Source of the DNA: Neopararhizobium haloflavum
Lineage (GTDB): Bacteria; Pseudomonadota; Alphaproteobacteria; Rhizobiales; Rhizobiaceae
DNA: 64,000 nucleotides
Assembly (NCBI RefSeq): GCF_002750855.1
Contig: NZ_NWUC01000009.1
Location: 62,001 to 126,000 of the forward strand
Reading direction: 5' to 3'
The notes under the pieces were generated by a model. It saw nothing but the letters and a program-made list of their open reading frames with translations, had not been told where the DNA came from and made no database searches. A program made the position numbers and the translations under genes. This document shows positions 1 to 9,505 of this stretch, piece after piece. The first letter of the stretch is position 1; each line of letters starts with the position of its first letter.

Positions 1-783
1 GTTCTCGCGATCGGCTTTTGTTTCGGCACGCTCAGCGTTTTCTGGAGACGCAACATCCTGCGCAGCCCCCGACGCCTGATCTACGGCAATCGGGAGGCCA
101 CCCTCGTTCTTAGCGTCATCGCGTGCCTGACGCTCTTCTATGCTGCCGCAATCGCCGAATCGGCGGGCAGCGGGATGCGCGGGATCGCTGCGGCCTTGCT
201 TGAAGGGTTCTTCACGGCTGCCTCTCTGGTCTCGACCAGCGGCATCGAGAGTCGGCCCGGCGTGATCGGGCTTTTTCCGCCTTTTGCCGTTCTTCTCGTC
301 ATTTTCATCGGCGCAAGCGTCTACTCCACCGCTGGCGGCATCAAATATTACCGCTTGGCGAGCATGTGGACCTATGCACGTGCCGAGTTGAACCGACTGA
401 TCTATCCAAGCGGCATTTCACAGCTGAAATTCGGTCGCAGACATATCGACGACGCCGAGATTCGTGCGATCTGGGCATATTTCGTCCTGGCCCTGCTGTG
501 CGTCGCGCTCGGAACCGTCCTGATCACCCTGTCGGCGGCGAATTTCGAGGGTGGGCTGGCGATGGCCATCTCGCTCTTTTCCGGTGCGGGCCCGGTCTAC
601 GATTCACTGCGTCCTGTCGGGGAGGGCGTTGCCAGCCATGCCGGCTACCTCAGCGGTTGGCCGGCCTTTGCCGATCTGCCGATCACCGCCTATGCGCCAG
701 CCGTTGTTCTCATGACGATCGGCCGCCTTGAAGTTCTTCTCGTGTTTGCCGTAATCAACGTCAGCTATTGGCTGAACCGCTGA
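1..783 (+). CDS. trkH: TrkH-family potassium uptake protein, C-terminal part (5' end outside window)
   Basis: The frame is open from the first base, so only about 260 C-terminal residues are visible. TrkH is the ion-conducting membrane subunit of a K+ uptake system that works with the cytosolic regulator TrkA. The filter-like segment STAGGIK and the motif LVSTSGIES fit the last pore repeats of TrkH, with hydrophobic helices on either side. The gene ends 81 nt before the aminotransferase gene. In rhizobia trkH commonly lies between ntrYX/trkA and dat-hfq-hflX, which fits the genes downstream. The partial length is due to the window edge, not truncation. Confidence 0.85.
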   Translation, partial: VLAIGFCFGTLSVFWRRNILRSPRRLIYGNREATLVLSVIACLTLFYAAAIAESAGSGMRGIAAALLEGFFTAASLVSTSGIESRPGVIGLFPPFAVLLVIFIGASVYSTAGGIKYYRLASMWTYARAELNRLIYPSGISQLKFGRRHIDDAEIRAIWAYFVLALLCVALGTVLITLSAANFEGGLAMAISLFSGAGPVYDSLRPVGEGVASHAGYLSGWPAFADLPITAYAPAVVLMTIGRLEVLLVFAVINVSYWLNR

Positions 784-864
784 GGTCGGAGTATTCGCTT
801 CGTCTCGACGGTCTCATCCGCCTTCGCCGCCTCTTCGGGCTATCAGAACTGAGAAAGATGCCGC

Positions 865-1728
865 ATGTCTCGTATTGCCTATGTCAACGGCCGCTATCGC
901 CCGCTCGCGCAGGCCGCCATTCATGTCGAGGATCGCGGCTATCAGTTCGCCGATGGCGTCTATGAGGTCTGTGAGATCCGGCATGGCTATATCATGGACA
1001 TGACCCGCCATCTCGACCGACTGGACCGCTCGCTGCGAGAACTGGACATTGCCTGGCCGATGGAGCGGCGAGCGCTCGAGATGGTCCTGCGTGAGGTCGT
1101 GCGCCGCAACAAGGTGCGCAATGGCATCGTCTATTGGCAGGTGACGCGCGGCGTGGCGCGCCGCGATCACGTCTTTCCTGCCGAAGATACCGCGCCTGCG
1201 ATCGTCGTGACGGCGAAGAAGATCAATCCGGCGACCCTTATCAAGAAGAACGAGACTGGCATCAAGGCGATCACGCTGCCGGAGAATCGTTGGGAAAGGG
1301 TCGACATCAAGACGGTCGGACTGCTCCCCAACGTGCTCGCCCGCCAGAAAGCCAAGCTCGCCGGTGCTCAGGAGGCGTTCTTCGTCGATGAGAATGGCAT
1401 GGTCAAGGAAGGCGCGGCGACCAATGTCTGGATCGTCACGGCGGACAAGACGCTCGTCACCCGGCCGGCCGATTTCGGCATTCTGCGTGGCATCACGCGC
1501 ACCACGGTGATCGATGTCGCCGACAAGCTGGGGTTGAAAGTGGAGGAACGCCCGTTTTCCGTGGACGAGGCGAAGGCGGCCCGGGAAGTCTTCATCAGCG
1601 CGGCTTCGTCGGTAGCCATCCCCGTCGTTTCGATCGATGGCGCGACGATCGCCAACGGACATCCGGGACACGTTTGCGGCGAACTCCGCGACGCCTTTTT
1701 TGACGTTGCGGAAAAGACACCAACCTGA
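865..1728 (+). CDS. dat: D-amino-acid aminotransferase (PLP fold type IV)
   Basis: The 287-aa product is of normal length for class IV aminotransferases. D-alanine transaminase interconverts D-alanine and 2-oxoglutarate with pyruvate and D-glutamate, supplying D-amino acids. The N-terminal YVNGRYRPL and EDRGYQFADG motifs and the PLP-lysine segment RVDIKTVGLLPN (Lys149) are visible, as is the phosphate-binding region EGAATNVWIV. The ATG at 865 follows a weak GAGAAAG. Branched-chain aminotransferase or aminodeoxychorismate lyase are the alternatives within the fold. The R-x-x-DIK context and rhizobial synteny upstream of hfq favour the D-amino-acid enzyme. Confidence 0.82.
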   Translation: MSRIAYVNGRYRPLAQAAIHVEDRGYQFADGVYEVCEIRHGYIMDMTRHLDRLDRSLRELDIAWPMERRALEMVLREVVRRNKVRNGIVYWQVTRGVARRDHVFPAEDTAPAIVVTAKKINPATLIKKNETGIKAITLPENRWERVDIKTVGLLPNVLARQKAKLAGAQEAFFVDENGMVKEGAATNVWIVTADKTLVTRPADFGILRGITRTTVIDVADKLGLKVEERPFSVDEAKAAREVFISAASSVAIPVVSIDGATIANGHPGHVCGELRDAFFDVAEKTPT

Positions 1729-1844
1729 TACCACGGCAGCTTAAGGGGACCCTCGCTTCTGCACATTTCTAAGTCATTGCTTCGTCAATGCAAGCGGGGA
1801 AATCCGGTTCGGACGAAACCGGCAAAAAAGAAAGATGCGGCGCT

Positions 1845-2093
1845 ATGGCGGAACGTTCTCAAAACCTGCAGGATCTCTTTCTAAACACCGTCCGCAAGCA
1901 GAAGATTTCGCTGACGATCTTCCTGATCAATGGCGTGAAACTGACAGGTGTCGTCACGTCCTTCGATAATTTCTGTGTTCTTCTGCGGCGGGACGGCCAC
2001 TCGCAGCTGGTCTATAAACACGCCATATCGACCATCATGCCGGGGCAACCTTTGCAGATGTTTGAAAGCGAGGATTCCGGCGCCAACGCGTGA
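1845..2093 (+). CDS. hfq: RNA chaperone Hfq
   Basis: Hfq is a hexameric Sm-like ring that anneals small RNAs to mRNAs. The 82-aa product starting at ATG 1845 matches alphaproteobacterial Hfq: the Sm1 motif with [13 protein letters not shown], the Sm2 motif with [10 protein letters not shown], and the N-terminal [13 protein letters not shown]. An in-frame ATG at 1788 would add 19 hydrophilic residues not found in the family, so 1845 is preferred, with AAGAAAG as a weak Shine-Dalgarno. hflX follows, as in most proteobacteria. The regulator is relevant to the anti-SD small RNAs found near 26 kb. Confidence 0.95.
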   Translation: MAERSQNLQDLFLNTVRKQKISLTIFLINGVKLTGVVTSFDNFCVLLRRDGHSQLVYKHAISTIMPGQPLQMFESEDSGANA

Positions 2094-2191
2094 CGACAGG
2101 CTGACGGACCATCAAACAGCACGACAAAGACGAACTGAACCCGGAGGGAACGAAGCGGAAGCTTCGCGACGATGGGCGTGCGCTTGTTCTG

Positions 2192-3472
2192 GTGCCGATC
2201 TTGCGCGCTACGGGCGACAGTGAAACCTTGCCCGCCGCGCCGCGCTCCAACGACGCGCGCCTCGAAGAGGCCGTCGGTCTGGCGTCGGCAATCGATCTGA
2301 CGATCGCTGAAAAGCTTCTCGTGACGGTCAATCGCCCGCAACCGGCCACTCTCATCGGCAAAGGCAAGGTCGAGGAGATTGCAGCCCTGCTTGACGCCAA
2401 CGATGCTGGTCTTGTTGTCGTCGACCATGCGCTGACGCCGGTTCAGCAGCGCAATCTGGAGAGAGCCTGGCACGCCAAGGTCATCGACCGGACGGGATTG
2501 ATCCTGGAAATCTTCGGCAGCCGCGCATCGACGCGGGAAGGCGTGCTTCAGGTCGAGCTTGCGCATCTGAACTATCAGAGGGGGCGGCTGGTGCGCAGTT
2601 GGACGCACCTTGAGCGTCAGCGTGGCTCGACCAGCTTCATCGGCGGTCCGGGCGAAACGCAGATCGAAGCGGACCGCCGCATTCTTCAGGACAAGATCGT
2701 CAAGCTCGAGCGCGAGCTGGAGCAGGTCCGTCGTACGCGCCAACTGCATCGCTCGAAGCGCAAGAAGGTCCCGCATCCGATCGTCGCGCTGGTCGGATAC
2801 ACGAATGCCGGCAAGTCGACGCTGTTCAACGTGATCACTGGCGCTGATGTGATGGCTGAGGACATGCTGTTCGCCACGCTCGATCCCACCTTGCGGCGCA
2901 TGCGACTGCCGCAAGGGCGCACCGTGATCCTGTCCGATACGGTGGGCTTCATCTCGAACCTTCCGACTCATCTCGTCGCTGCATTTCGCGCGACGCTTGA
3001 GGAGGTGCTGGAGGCCGACCTGATCCTGCATGTCCGAGACATGTCCGATCCCGACAACGGCGCGCAGGCTGCCGACGTGCTTGCCATTCTCGCGCAACTC
3101 GGAATCGGGGAGGGGAAATCCCACCGGATTCTCGAAGTGTGGAACAAGATCGATCGGCTATCCGCGGAAGCTGCGGACGCGGTGAGAGAAAAGGCGCGCC
3201 AGAGCAAGAATGCGCTGGCGGCATCGGCGCTGACCGGAGAAGGCTGTGATCGTCTTCTCGAGCGCATCGAAAAGGCGCTATCGGGGGAAATCGTCACGCG
3301 GGAAGTGATCATCGCGCCGGATCAGCAGGCTGTGCTGTCGTGGATCTACGACCGCGCCACGGTCCGCGAGCGCGACGACAGGGACGATGGCTCAGTCCGA
3401 TTGACGTTTGACATCACCGAGTATGATGACGTTCAGCTTCAAAGCCAGCTTCGCTCCCCGAGCGACAACTGA
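2192..3472 (+). CDS. hflX: Ribosome-associated GTPase HflX
   Basis: HflX is a GTPase that binds and splits stalled or heat-damaged 70S ribosomes. Visible motifs are the HflX domain with IGKGKVEEI and the family hallmark GGPGETQIEADRR, then G1 GYTNAGKST (about residue 202), G3 DTVGF and G4 NKID. The first standard start is GTG at 2192, giving 426 aa. The frame is open upstream to a TGA at 2102, and the codons just before the GTG read RDDGRALVLVP, which looks like the usual first beta strand of the family. The true start may therefore be a rare codon further upstream. Convergent with mazG, 28 nt apart. Confidence 0.93.
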   Translation: MPILRATGDSETLPAAPRSNDARLEEAVGLASAIDLTIAEKLLVTVNRPQPATLIGKGKVEEIAALLDANDAGLVVVDHALTPVQQRNLERAWHAKVIDRTGLILEIFGSRASTREGVLQVELAHLNYQRGRLVRSWTHLERQRGSTSFIGGPGETQIEADRRILQDKIVKLERELEQVRRTRQLHRSKRKKVPHPIVALVGYTNAGKSTLFNVITGADVMAEDMLFATLDPTLRRMRLPQGRTVILSDTVGFISNLPTHLVAAFRATLEEVLEADLILHVRDMSDPDNGAQAADVLAILAQLGIGEGKSHRILEVWNKIDRLSAEAADAVREKARQSKNALAASALTGEGCDRLLERIEKALSGEIVTREVIIAPDQQAVLSWIYDRATVRERDDRDDGSVRLTFDITEYDDVQLQSQLRSPSDN

Positions 3473-3500
3473 GCCGCTGCCTATACAAGAGTAAAGCGGT

Positions 3501-4364
3501 CTAGGCGCTGCGCGAGCGATCTGCCGCCGGTGCGTCGATTGCGCGCTCGATGTCTTTGGCCGCCTGCCACAATGCCTCCATCCGCTCCAGCCCGGCGTCG
3601 GCGATCGCGATGTCTTCTGCCGCCAGGCTTGCCTCTATATGAGCGAAACGACGTCTGAACTTGGCATTGGTGTCGCGCAGCGCGATTTCCGGATCGACGT
3701 CGAGATGCCGGCCAAGATTTGCCACGGCAAAGATCACGTCGCCTAGCTCGTCCGACACGGCTGCGTGACGACCGGCCGTCATCGCTGCACGTAACTCACC
3801 GATCTCTTCTTCGATCTTGTCGATGATCGGACCGGCCTCCTTCCAGTCGAAACCGACCCTAGCGGCTTTCTGCTGGATCTTGAGCGCTTCGGTCAAAGCG
3901 GGCAGGGCACGGGGAACGCCGTCCAGCAGTCCGTCCGCTTCGTCGATCGGCTGGCCGCGAGCCCGGCGTCGCTCGGCCCGCTCGGTCTTCTCCTCGGCCT
4001 TTATCGATTCCCAGTTGATCTTCACCAAAGCCGGATCATCGGTGTCCTGGCCGCCGAAGACGTGGGGATGTCGCCGTATCAGCTTCGCGGTGATGGCGCG
4101 AACGACTTCGCCGAAATCAAAAGCCGCATCTTCCTCGGCCATGCGGGCATGAAAGACGACTTGCAGCAGGAGGTCACCGAGTTCGTCGCAGAGATCATCC
4201 ATGTCGCTGCGTTCGATCGCGTCGGCCACTTCATAGGCCTCCTCGATCGTATAGGGCTTGATGGACTGAAAATCCTGCTGGAGGTCCCAGGGACAACCGG
4301 TGCCCGGCGTCCTGAGGGCGGCCATGATGTCGATCAGGACGGCGATATCGCGTGAAGGCTGCAT
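3501..4364 (-). CDS. mazG: Nucleoside triphosphate pyrophosphohydrolase MazG
   Basis: MazG hydrolyses (d)NTPs to monophosphates and pyrophosphate, cleaning the nucleotide pool. The 287-aa product has two tandem MazG folds. The first starts with CPWDLQQDFQSIKPYTIEEA and has the metal-binding DELGDLLLQVVFHA. The second contains EEEIGELRAA and DELGDVIFAVANLGRH. Length and double-domain layout match E. coli MazG. The gene stands alone and converges on hflX. No terminator hairpin is evident in the 28-nt gap between them. Confidence 0.93.
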   Translation of the reverse strand: MQPSRDIAVLIDIMAALRTPGTGCPWDLQQDFQSIKPYTIEEAYEVADAIERSDMDDLCDELGDLLLQVVFHARMAEEDAAFDFGEVVRAITAKLIRRHPHVFGGQDTDDPALVKINWESIKAEEKTERAERRRARGQPIDEADGLLDGVPRALPALTEALKIQQKAARVGFDWKEAGPIIDKIEEEIGELRAAMTAGRHAAVSDELGDVIFAVANLGRHLDVDPEIALRDTNAKFRRRFAHIEASLAAEDIAIADAGLERMEALWQAAKDIERAIDAPAADRSRSA

Positions 4365-4506
4365 GTGATTGGCCCTTGGGTCCCATTGCGGCAGCGAGAG
4401 GTGAACTGCCTCCTAATTACCAAGGACCTTAGCCGTCAAATACCATGCTGCACGCCGGGAACACGAATATCCACAAGCTCGGCGACAGCCATCTCGTGGC
4501 GTTCTC

Positions 4507-5598
4507 TTAGCGATTGGCCGGCTGCGCAGCCGATGCCATGGCGTCGACCGAGGGCCGGTCGACGAGCGTATCGGTGATCGCGCCGGCGATGACCATGGCC
4601 GTCAGGGCGATCAAACCGGACGCCGCCAGCGCCGATCCGCCGGTCAGACCGGCGCCAATGGAGCAGCCAGCGGCGAGCACACCGCCGCTGCCCATCAGCA
4701 CGGCGCCGACCGTGTAGCGCAAGACGGAAGGCGATCCCGTCTGCGCGAAGGTCTCGATACGGAAGCTGCGCGATGCTACGGCAGCAACGAGCCCACCCAC
4801 CAAGGCGCCAACCACCAATCCGCTATCGAATGTCGGTAGCTCCGCGGCGCCGAAGGCGTAGCCTGACCACTGGGCCAAAGGGCGGATGAACGACATGCTG
4901 TCAACGGCGATGGGGTCGAAGACCTGCTGCGACAATGTGGCGGTGAAATACCAGCCGCCGGCAACGGCCAGGCCAACCAGGGCGGCGCCGATCGTCTGGA
5001 GAACGCCAAGACGCGCGCGCGCGGCCAACGCCAACGCCACGATTGTAACGCCCAAGGCAAAGATCGCTCCGGTGAAATTTCCGCCGCCCGTGTGGTCGAC
5101 AATCGCATTGCCGCCAATTGCGGCGGAACTCACCCAACTCGCGATCGATTCGCGGATCGGACCGAGGAAGCCGTAGAGCGTTGCAAAAGCGGCAAGTGCG
5201 ACGACAACGATGCCGTAGAGCGCGCGCAGGTTTCCGCCTCCCGACAGGACGATGAGCCGCGAGACGCAACCACGGGTCAGCATCATACCGACGCCGAAGA
5301 TCGCGCCGCCGACAGCTGCACCCGAAAGACTTTGGCCGGTGGCAAAATACCGGCTGTCACCGATGACGATGATGCCCAGCGCCTGCATCAGCTGGACGCT
5401 GAGCAGCGCGGACGCGAAGCCGACAATCCATGTGGCGGGACCGTAGAGGCTGCGAAGCCGGACCATGTCGATCACGGCCATACGTGTGCAAAAGCCGGTT
5501 CTCTGGACCGCCGCACCAAAGAGGATACCAAGTGACAGCCCGCCGACGAGCGCTGCACCGCCTTCGCCGAACCGGTCAATCAGAGGTATGAAATCCAT
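4507..5598 (-). CDS. YeeE/YedE (TsuA-type) sulfur-compound transport protein
   Basis: This 363-aa, about ten-helix membrane protein carries the three cysteine motifs of the TsuA/YeeE family: RTGFCTRM (Cys37), LTRGCVSR (Cys111) and AAGCSIGAG (Cys312). In TsuA such cysteines line the pathway for thiosulfate uptake. The substrate here may be thiosulfate or another small sulfur species. A GGAG-type Shine-Dalgarno lies 6-7 nt before ATG 5598. The gene is monocistronic, with 155 nt of comparatively A+T-rich DNA upstream. Cysteine synthase and mercaptopyruvate sulfurtransferase occur elsewhere in the window but are not linked to it. Confidence 0.85.
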   Translation of the reverse strand: MDFIPLIDRFGEGGAALVGGLSLGILFGAAVQRTGFCTRMAVIDMVRLRSLYGPATWIVGFASALLSVQLMQALGIIVIGDSRYFATGQSLSGAAVGGAIFGVGMMLTRGCVSRLIVLSGGGNLRALYGIVVVALAAFATLYGFLGPIRESIASWVSSAAIGGNAIVDHTGGGNFTGAIFALGVTIVALALAARARLGVLQTIGAALVGLAVAGGWYFTATLSQQVFDPIAVDSMSFIRPLAQWSGYAFGAAELPTFDSGLVVGALVGGLVAAVASRSFRIETFAQTGSPSVLRYTVGAVLMGSGGVLAAGCSIGAGLTGGSALAASGLIALTAMVIAGAITDTLVDRPSVDAMASAAQPANR

Positions 5599-5753
5599 AG
5601 AACGCGCTCCAGCTATTGCACGTCACGGCAAATACGGTGGCGAGGGAACCAAGGGAAGGGCTTACATCCCAAACTTCACGATCGTCATAGAATATCGTGC
5701 TAGGAGTCTATGTACCCGCCCCAAGCTTCAGTGGCATAAGATATATTATGGAA

Positions 5754-6254
5754 CTATCTGGTGCCATGGGATGAGACGACATCAACGAGTTCGGCCGATG
5801 TCGCATCGGCAAGCTGCCCGGCATCGACCTCGAATACGCTGTCCGGTCGTCCAGCGGCAGCAAACACCGAAGAATGATCAAGAAGCGTTCGATCCATCAG
5901 GGTGCGGATCGGATTCAGATGCCCGATCGGCGCCACACCGCCGATTGCAAATCCGGTTTGCTCGCGTACGCGGCGTGGATCGCAGCGCTCCAATCGAACC
6001 CCACAGCGTGCGCCGACGGCATCGATATCGACGGTGTTGGCGCCCGATACCAGGATGAGAATGAGCCGGTCGGAGAGCGTATCGACAAAGACCAGTGATT
6101 TGATGATCTGCGCAACACCACATCCGCAGGCTTTGGCAGCTTCATCGGCGGTGCGCGTCGACTGGTCGAGAACCTGCAAATTGATGGCGAGCCCGAGTCG
6201 AGCGGCGCTCAGTGCCACGCGCTCGGCGCTCGTCTTCGGTGCTGAATCGTCCAT
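5754..6254 (-). CDS. YbaK/EbsC-family aminoacyl-tRNA deacylase
   Basis: The 166-aa protein resembles the YbaK/ProX editing family, which hydrolyses Cys- or Ala-tRNA(Pro) in trans. Characteristic segments are IIKSLVFV (substrate-pocket lysine), LVSGANTVD and GFAIGGVAPIGH. The ATG at 6254 overlaps the TGA of the upstream MBL gene (TGATG) and is preceded by GGAGAAG. A GTG one codon earlier is the alternative. The overlap implies translational coupling as the last gene of the long minus-strand operon running from RlpA. Which tRNA it edits cannot be told from sequence alone. Confidence 0.85.
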   Translation of the reverse strand: MDDSAPKTSAERVALSAARLGLAINLQVLDQSTRTADEAAKACGCGVAQIIKSLVFVDTLSDRLILILVSGANTVDIDAVGARCGVRLERCDPRRVREQTGFAIGGVAPIGHLNPIRTLMDRTLLDHSSVFAAAGRPDSVFEVDAGQLADATSAELVDVVSSHGTR

Positions 6255-7084
6255 CACACTTCTCCGACAGTGATCGAACGCTCGAAGCGCAACATGTCGA
6301 ATGCCGGCTCGATGTGGTCGGGCGTTTCGTCCTGGACACGCTGGTAGTCAAGCGGAATATGCATGTGCGTCAGATAGGCGTGGTGCGGCTTCAGCCGTTC
6401 GATCCATTCCGTAGCTTCGTCCAGCGACAGATGGCTCGGATGCGTCTTGTATTGCAGCGCATCGATGATAAGCACGTCGAGATTCTGAAGTTTTGGAAGC
6501 GTTTCCTCCGGAAACCCACTGATATCACAGCAATAAGCCACATCGCCCACACGAAAGCCAAGCGAGGTGATGGCGCCGTGGATCTGGCGTAGCGGCGCCA
6601 GTTCGATCGGACCGCCGTCGCCCTCGACAACGATCGCTGAATCGGACTGCGCGATGATCTCGGGCCGGACGATCGGCGGGTAGTCGCTTCCCTCCGGGGT
6701 ATCGAGGCAGTAGCCGAAGCCTTGCCGGATCCGCTCCATCGTGAAGGCGTTGGCATATATCGGAATCTGCGTGCGCTTGCGCAGCGCATAGATCCGCGCA
6801 TCGTCGATCCCGTGAATATGGTCTGCGTGCGGATGGGTGTAGAAGATCGCGTCAAGCGACTGAACATCCGCGCGGATCATCTGTTCGCGAAAATCCGGCC
6901 CGGTATCGATCACCACCGTCGTCGTCCCGCGATCAGGATCGATCTGTTCGATCAGGAAGGATGCGCGGCTTCGCCTGTTTTTCGGGTTGGCGGGATCGCA
7001 TGCGCCCCATTCACCATCGATGCGCGGCACTCCGGGTGAAGACCCGCAGCCGAGGATGGTGAAGCGGCGGATCACCTCGCGCAT
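6254..7084 (-). CDS. MBL-fold metallohydrolase (PhnP-like)
   Basis: The 276-aa protein has the metallo-beta-lactamase zinc motif THPHADHIHGIDD and later ligands in YCCDISGF and a C-terminal LTHMHI, with the N-terminal LGCGSSPGVPR typical of the PhnP-like/phosphodiesterase subgroup. Members hydrolyse cyclic phosphodiesters or related esters. The natural substrate of this conserved rhizobial homologue is not established. The start ATG at 7084 overlaps the tatD stop (TGATG), and its own stop overlaps the ybaK start in the same way. The metG-tatD-MBL cluster is a common rhizobial arrangement. Confidence 0.87.
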   Translation of the reverse strand: MREVIRRFTILGCGSSPGVPRIDGEWGACDPANPKNRRSRASFLIEQIDPDRGTTTVVIDTGPDFREQMIRADVQSLDAIFYTHPHADHIHGIDDARIYALRKRTQIPIYANAFTMERIRQGFGYCLDTPEGSDYPPIVRPEIIAQSDSAIVVEGDGGPIELAPLRQIHGAITSLGFRVGDVAYCCDISGFPEETLPKLQNLDVLIIDALQYKTHPSHLSLDEATEWIERLKPHHAYLTHMHIPLDYQRVQDETPDHIEPAFDMLRFERSITVGEV

Positions 7085-7878
7085 CACGCCGCGTGCTCTT
7101 CGATGGGCGGCATCTTCGTGAAGAGCCGCTCGACGTTGCCCGTCGTCTGCCGCGCCATCTCCGCCTCGGAAATGCCAAGCGTGTCGGCAAGAACCTTCGC
7201 CGTATGGACAACGTAGGACGGTTCGTTGCGCCGGCCGCGATGCGGCGTCGGCGCGAGATAGGGCGCATCGGTTTCCACCAACAGCCGGTTCATCGGCACG
7301 TCCCTGGCAATCGCACGCAGCTCATCGGACTTCTTGAACGTGAGAATGCCAGAAAAGGAGACATAGCCGCCAAGTTCGACGCCTTTTTCCGCAAGGTGTC
7401 TTCCAGCCGAGAAGCAATGCAGGATGAAGGGGAAGGGCCCCCTGCCCGTTTCCTCTTCCAGGATCGCGGCGACATCGTCATCGGCGTCGCGCGCGTGGAT
7501 CACCAGCGGCAAGCCCGTCGCACGGGCAGCGGCGATGTGCGTGCGAAATCCCTTTGCCTGCAACTCGCGTGGCGCCTTGTCGTAATGGTAGTCAAGCCCT
7601 GCCTCGCCGATCGCCACTACCTTGGGATGCTGCGAAAGCGCGATCAGTTCTTCCGCCTCGATCCCAGCTTCCTCAGCAGCGTTGTGCGGGTGCGTGCCGA
7701 CCGAGCAATAGACGTTGTCATAGCGTTCGGCGATCGCGAGGATATCCGCGAAGCGCCGCACACGCGTGCTGATCGTGACAAGACGCGTGACGCCAGATGC
7801 CCGTGCGCGCGACACAATCTCATCGCGCTCCTCGGCAAAGTCCGGAAAGTCGAGATGGCAGTGACTGTCGACCAGCAT
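7084..7878 (-). CDS. tatD: TatD-family metal-dependent hydrolase (DNase)
   Basis: TatD proteins are TIM-barrel metal-dependent 3'-5' exonucleases acting in DNA repair. The 264-aa product starts with the metal-binding DSHCHLD and contains GEAGLDYHYD, LVIHARDADDD and the late ETDAPYLAP motif, all typical of the family. The ATG at 7878 follows GAGGAG and lies 7 nt after the metG stop. A longer in-frame extension upstream has no homology-like sequence. Its stop is fused to the start of the MBL gene. Confidence 0.93.
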   Translation of the reverse strand: MLVDSHCHLDFPDFAEERDEIVSRARASGVTRLVTISTRVRRFADILAIAERYDNVYCSVGTHPHNAAEEAGIEAEELIALSQHPKVVAIGEAGLDYHYDKAPRELQAKGFRTHIAAARATGLPLVIHARDADDDVAAILEEETGRGPFPFILHCFSAGRHLAEKGVELGGYVSFSGILTFKKSDELRAIARDVPMNRLLVETDAPYLAPTPHRGRRNEPSYVVHTAKVLADTLGISEAEMARQTTGNVERLFTKMPPIEEHAA

Positions 7879-7885
7879 GCGGCGT

Positions 7886-9433
7886 TCACTCCTCAGCTTC
7901 GATGTAGCGCGGAAAGACCCCGGCCGGCTTGGGAAGCGGCGTTCCGGAGGCCAGGCGCCCCGCCTCCCCCAATCTTCCAAAGCCACGGTTCGCCTCGTCG
8001 ATCGAAAGCAGATCGAGCAGTTTGGCCGCCGAGCCGGGCATGAAGGGCTGGCAAAGAATCGCGACCTGCCTGATGACTTCGGCCGTAACGTAGAGCACCG
8101 TGTTCATGCGTTCAGGATCGCTCTTGCGCAGTGCCCATGGTTCCTGGCCGGCAAAATACCGGTTGGCATTGGCCACCACCTGAAAGACGCGCGCGAGCGC
8201 CTTGTGAATGGCCTGGGTCGACATCTCCTCGCGCGCCTTCGTCAATACGCCGTCGATATCGGCCAGGATCTCTTCATCCTCGGTCGCAAGCGAGCCGCGA
8301 ACAGGCACCCTGCCCTCGCAGTTCTTGGCGATCATCGAGAGTGATCGCTGTGCCAGATTGCCGAGATCGTTGGCCAAGTCGGCATTGATGCGCGCTGCGA
8401 TCGATTCCTGACTGTAGTTTCCGTCCTGACCGAACGGAACTTCGCGCAGCAGGAAATAGCGCACCTGATCCAGCCCGAAATGCTCAACCAGTGCGAATGG
8501 ATCGACAACGTTGCCGACCGACTTGGACATCTTCTCGCCCCTGTTGAACACAAACCCGTGGGCATAGATGCGCTTCGGAAGCTCGATGCCCGCCGACATC
8601 AGGAACGCCGGCCAGTAGACGGCGTGGAAACGGATGATGTCCTTGCCGATGATGTGAGCGTCGGCCGGCCAGTATCCCCATCTCTCATTGTTTTCATCGG
8701 GATAGCCGACTGCGGTTATGTAGTTTGTGAGCGCATCGACCCAGACATACATGACATGCTTGTCGTCGCCGGGAACCTTGATGCCCCAGTCGAACGTCGT
8801 GCGTGACATGGAAAGGTCCTTGAGGCCACCCTTGACGAAAGCCATCACCTCGTTGCGTCGTTCGGCAGGCCCGATGAAATCGGGACATTCGTCGTAATGC
8901 CGAAGCAGTCGATCCTGGAATTTGGAGAGGCGGAAGAAGTAGCTCTCCTCTTCGACCCACTCGACCGGTGTTCCCTGCGGCCCGTAGCGCACGCCGTCGT
9001 CGCGCGTTTCGGTCTCACTTTCCTGGTAGTAGGCTTCGTCACGGACCGAATACCATCCGGCATAGGTGTCCTTGTAAAGGTCGCCCGCCGCTTCCATACG
9101 CTGCCATATGGCCTTGCAGGCCGCGTGGTGCCGGGCCTCGCTGGTTCGGATAAAATCATCATTCGAAGCATTCAAGGACGTCGCCATCTTCTTGAATTCG
9201 AGCGTATTTCGATCAGCAAGCTCCTGCGCCTCCAGGCCGAGGCGCCGTGCGGTCTGCAGCATCTTCTGACCATGCTCGTCGGTACCGGTGAGGAAGAAGA
9301 CATCCTTCCCGTCGAGACGCTGGAAGCGCGCCAGCGCGTCGGTCGCGATCAACTCATAAGCATGACCGATATGCGGGGTACCGTTCGGGTAGGAAATGGC
9401 CGTGGTGATGTAATAGCGATTGTCTGAACGCAT
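7886..9433 (-). CDS. metG: Methionyl-tRNA synthetase
   Basis: The 515-aa class I synthetase charges tRNA(Met). The HIGH motif appears as PHIGHAYE (residues 20-27) and the KMSKS loop as EKMSKSVGN near residue 302. There is no C-terminal EMAP/tRNA-binding appendage, as is usual for the shorter alphaproteobacterial type. The start at ATG 9433 ([12 protein letters not shown]) is chosen because the catalytic fold begins there. An upstream in-frame extension of 17 codons is unlikely to be coding. It sits between holB and tatD in the same-direction gene string. Confidence 0.96.
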   Translation of the reverse strand: MRSDNRYYITTAISYPNGTPHIGHAYELIATDALARFQRLDGKDVFFLTGTDEHGQKMLQTARRLGLEAQELADRNTLEFKKMATSLNASNDDFIRTSEARHHAACKAIWQRMEAAGDLYKDTYAGWYSVRDEAYYQESETETRDDGVRYGPQGTPVEWVEEESYFFRLSKFQDRLLRHYDECPDFIGPAERRNEVMAFVKGGLKDLSMSRTTFDWGIKVPGDDKHVMYVWVDALTNYITAVGYPDENNERWGYWPADAHIIGKDIIRFHAVYWPAFLMSAGIELPKRIYAHGFVFNRGEKMSKSVGNVVDPFALVEHFGLDQVRYFLLREVPFGQDGNYSQESIAARINADLANDLGNLAQRSLSMIAKNCEGRVPVRGSLATEDEEILADIDGVLTKAREEMSTQAIHKALARVFQVVANANRYFAGQEPWALRKSDPERMNTVLYVTAEVIRQVAILCQPFMPGSAAKLLDLLSIDEANRGFGRLGEAGRLASGTPLPKPAGVFPRYIEAEE

Positions 9434-9505
9434 GGGTATCGATGCCGTTATTTCTTGAAGGCCTTGTCGTGTGCGCTCTCTCATAGGACATCAGGCGCAC
9501 CGAGG

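Noticed and set aside
5599-5753. Possible BigR/ArsR-type operator in A+T-rich DNA upstream of the TsuA-like gene
   Set aside because: The ATATATTAT tract is not a convincing palindrome of the expected length, and no regulator gene adjoins it.
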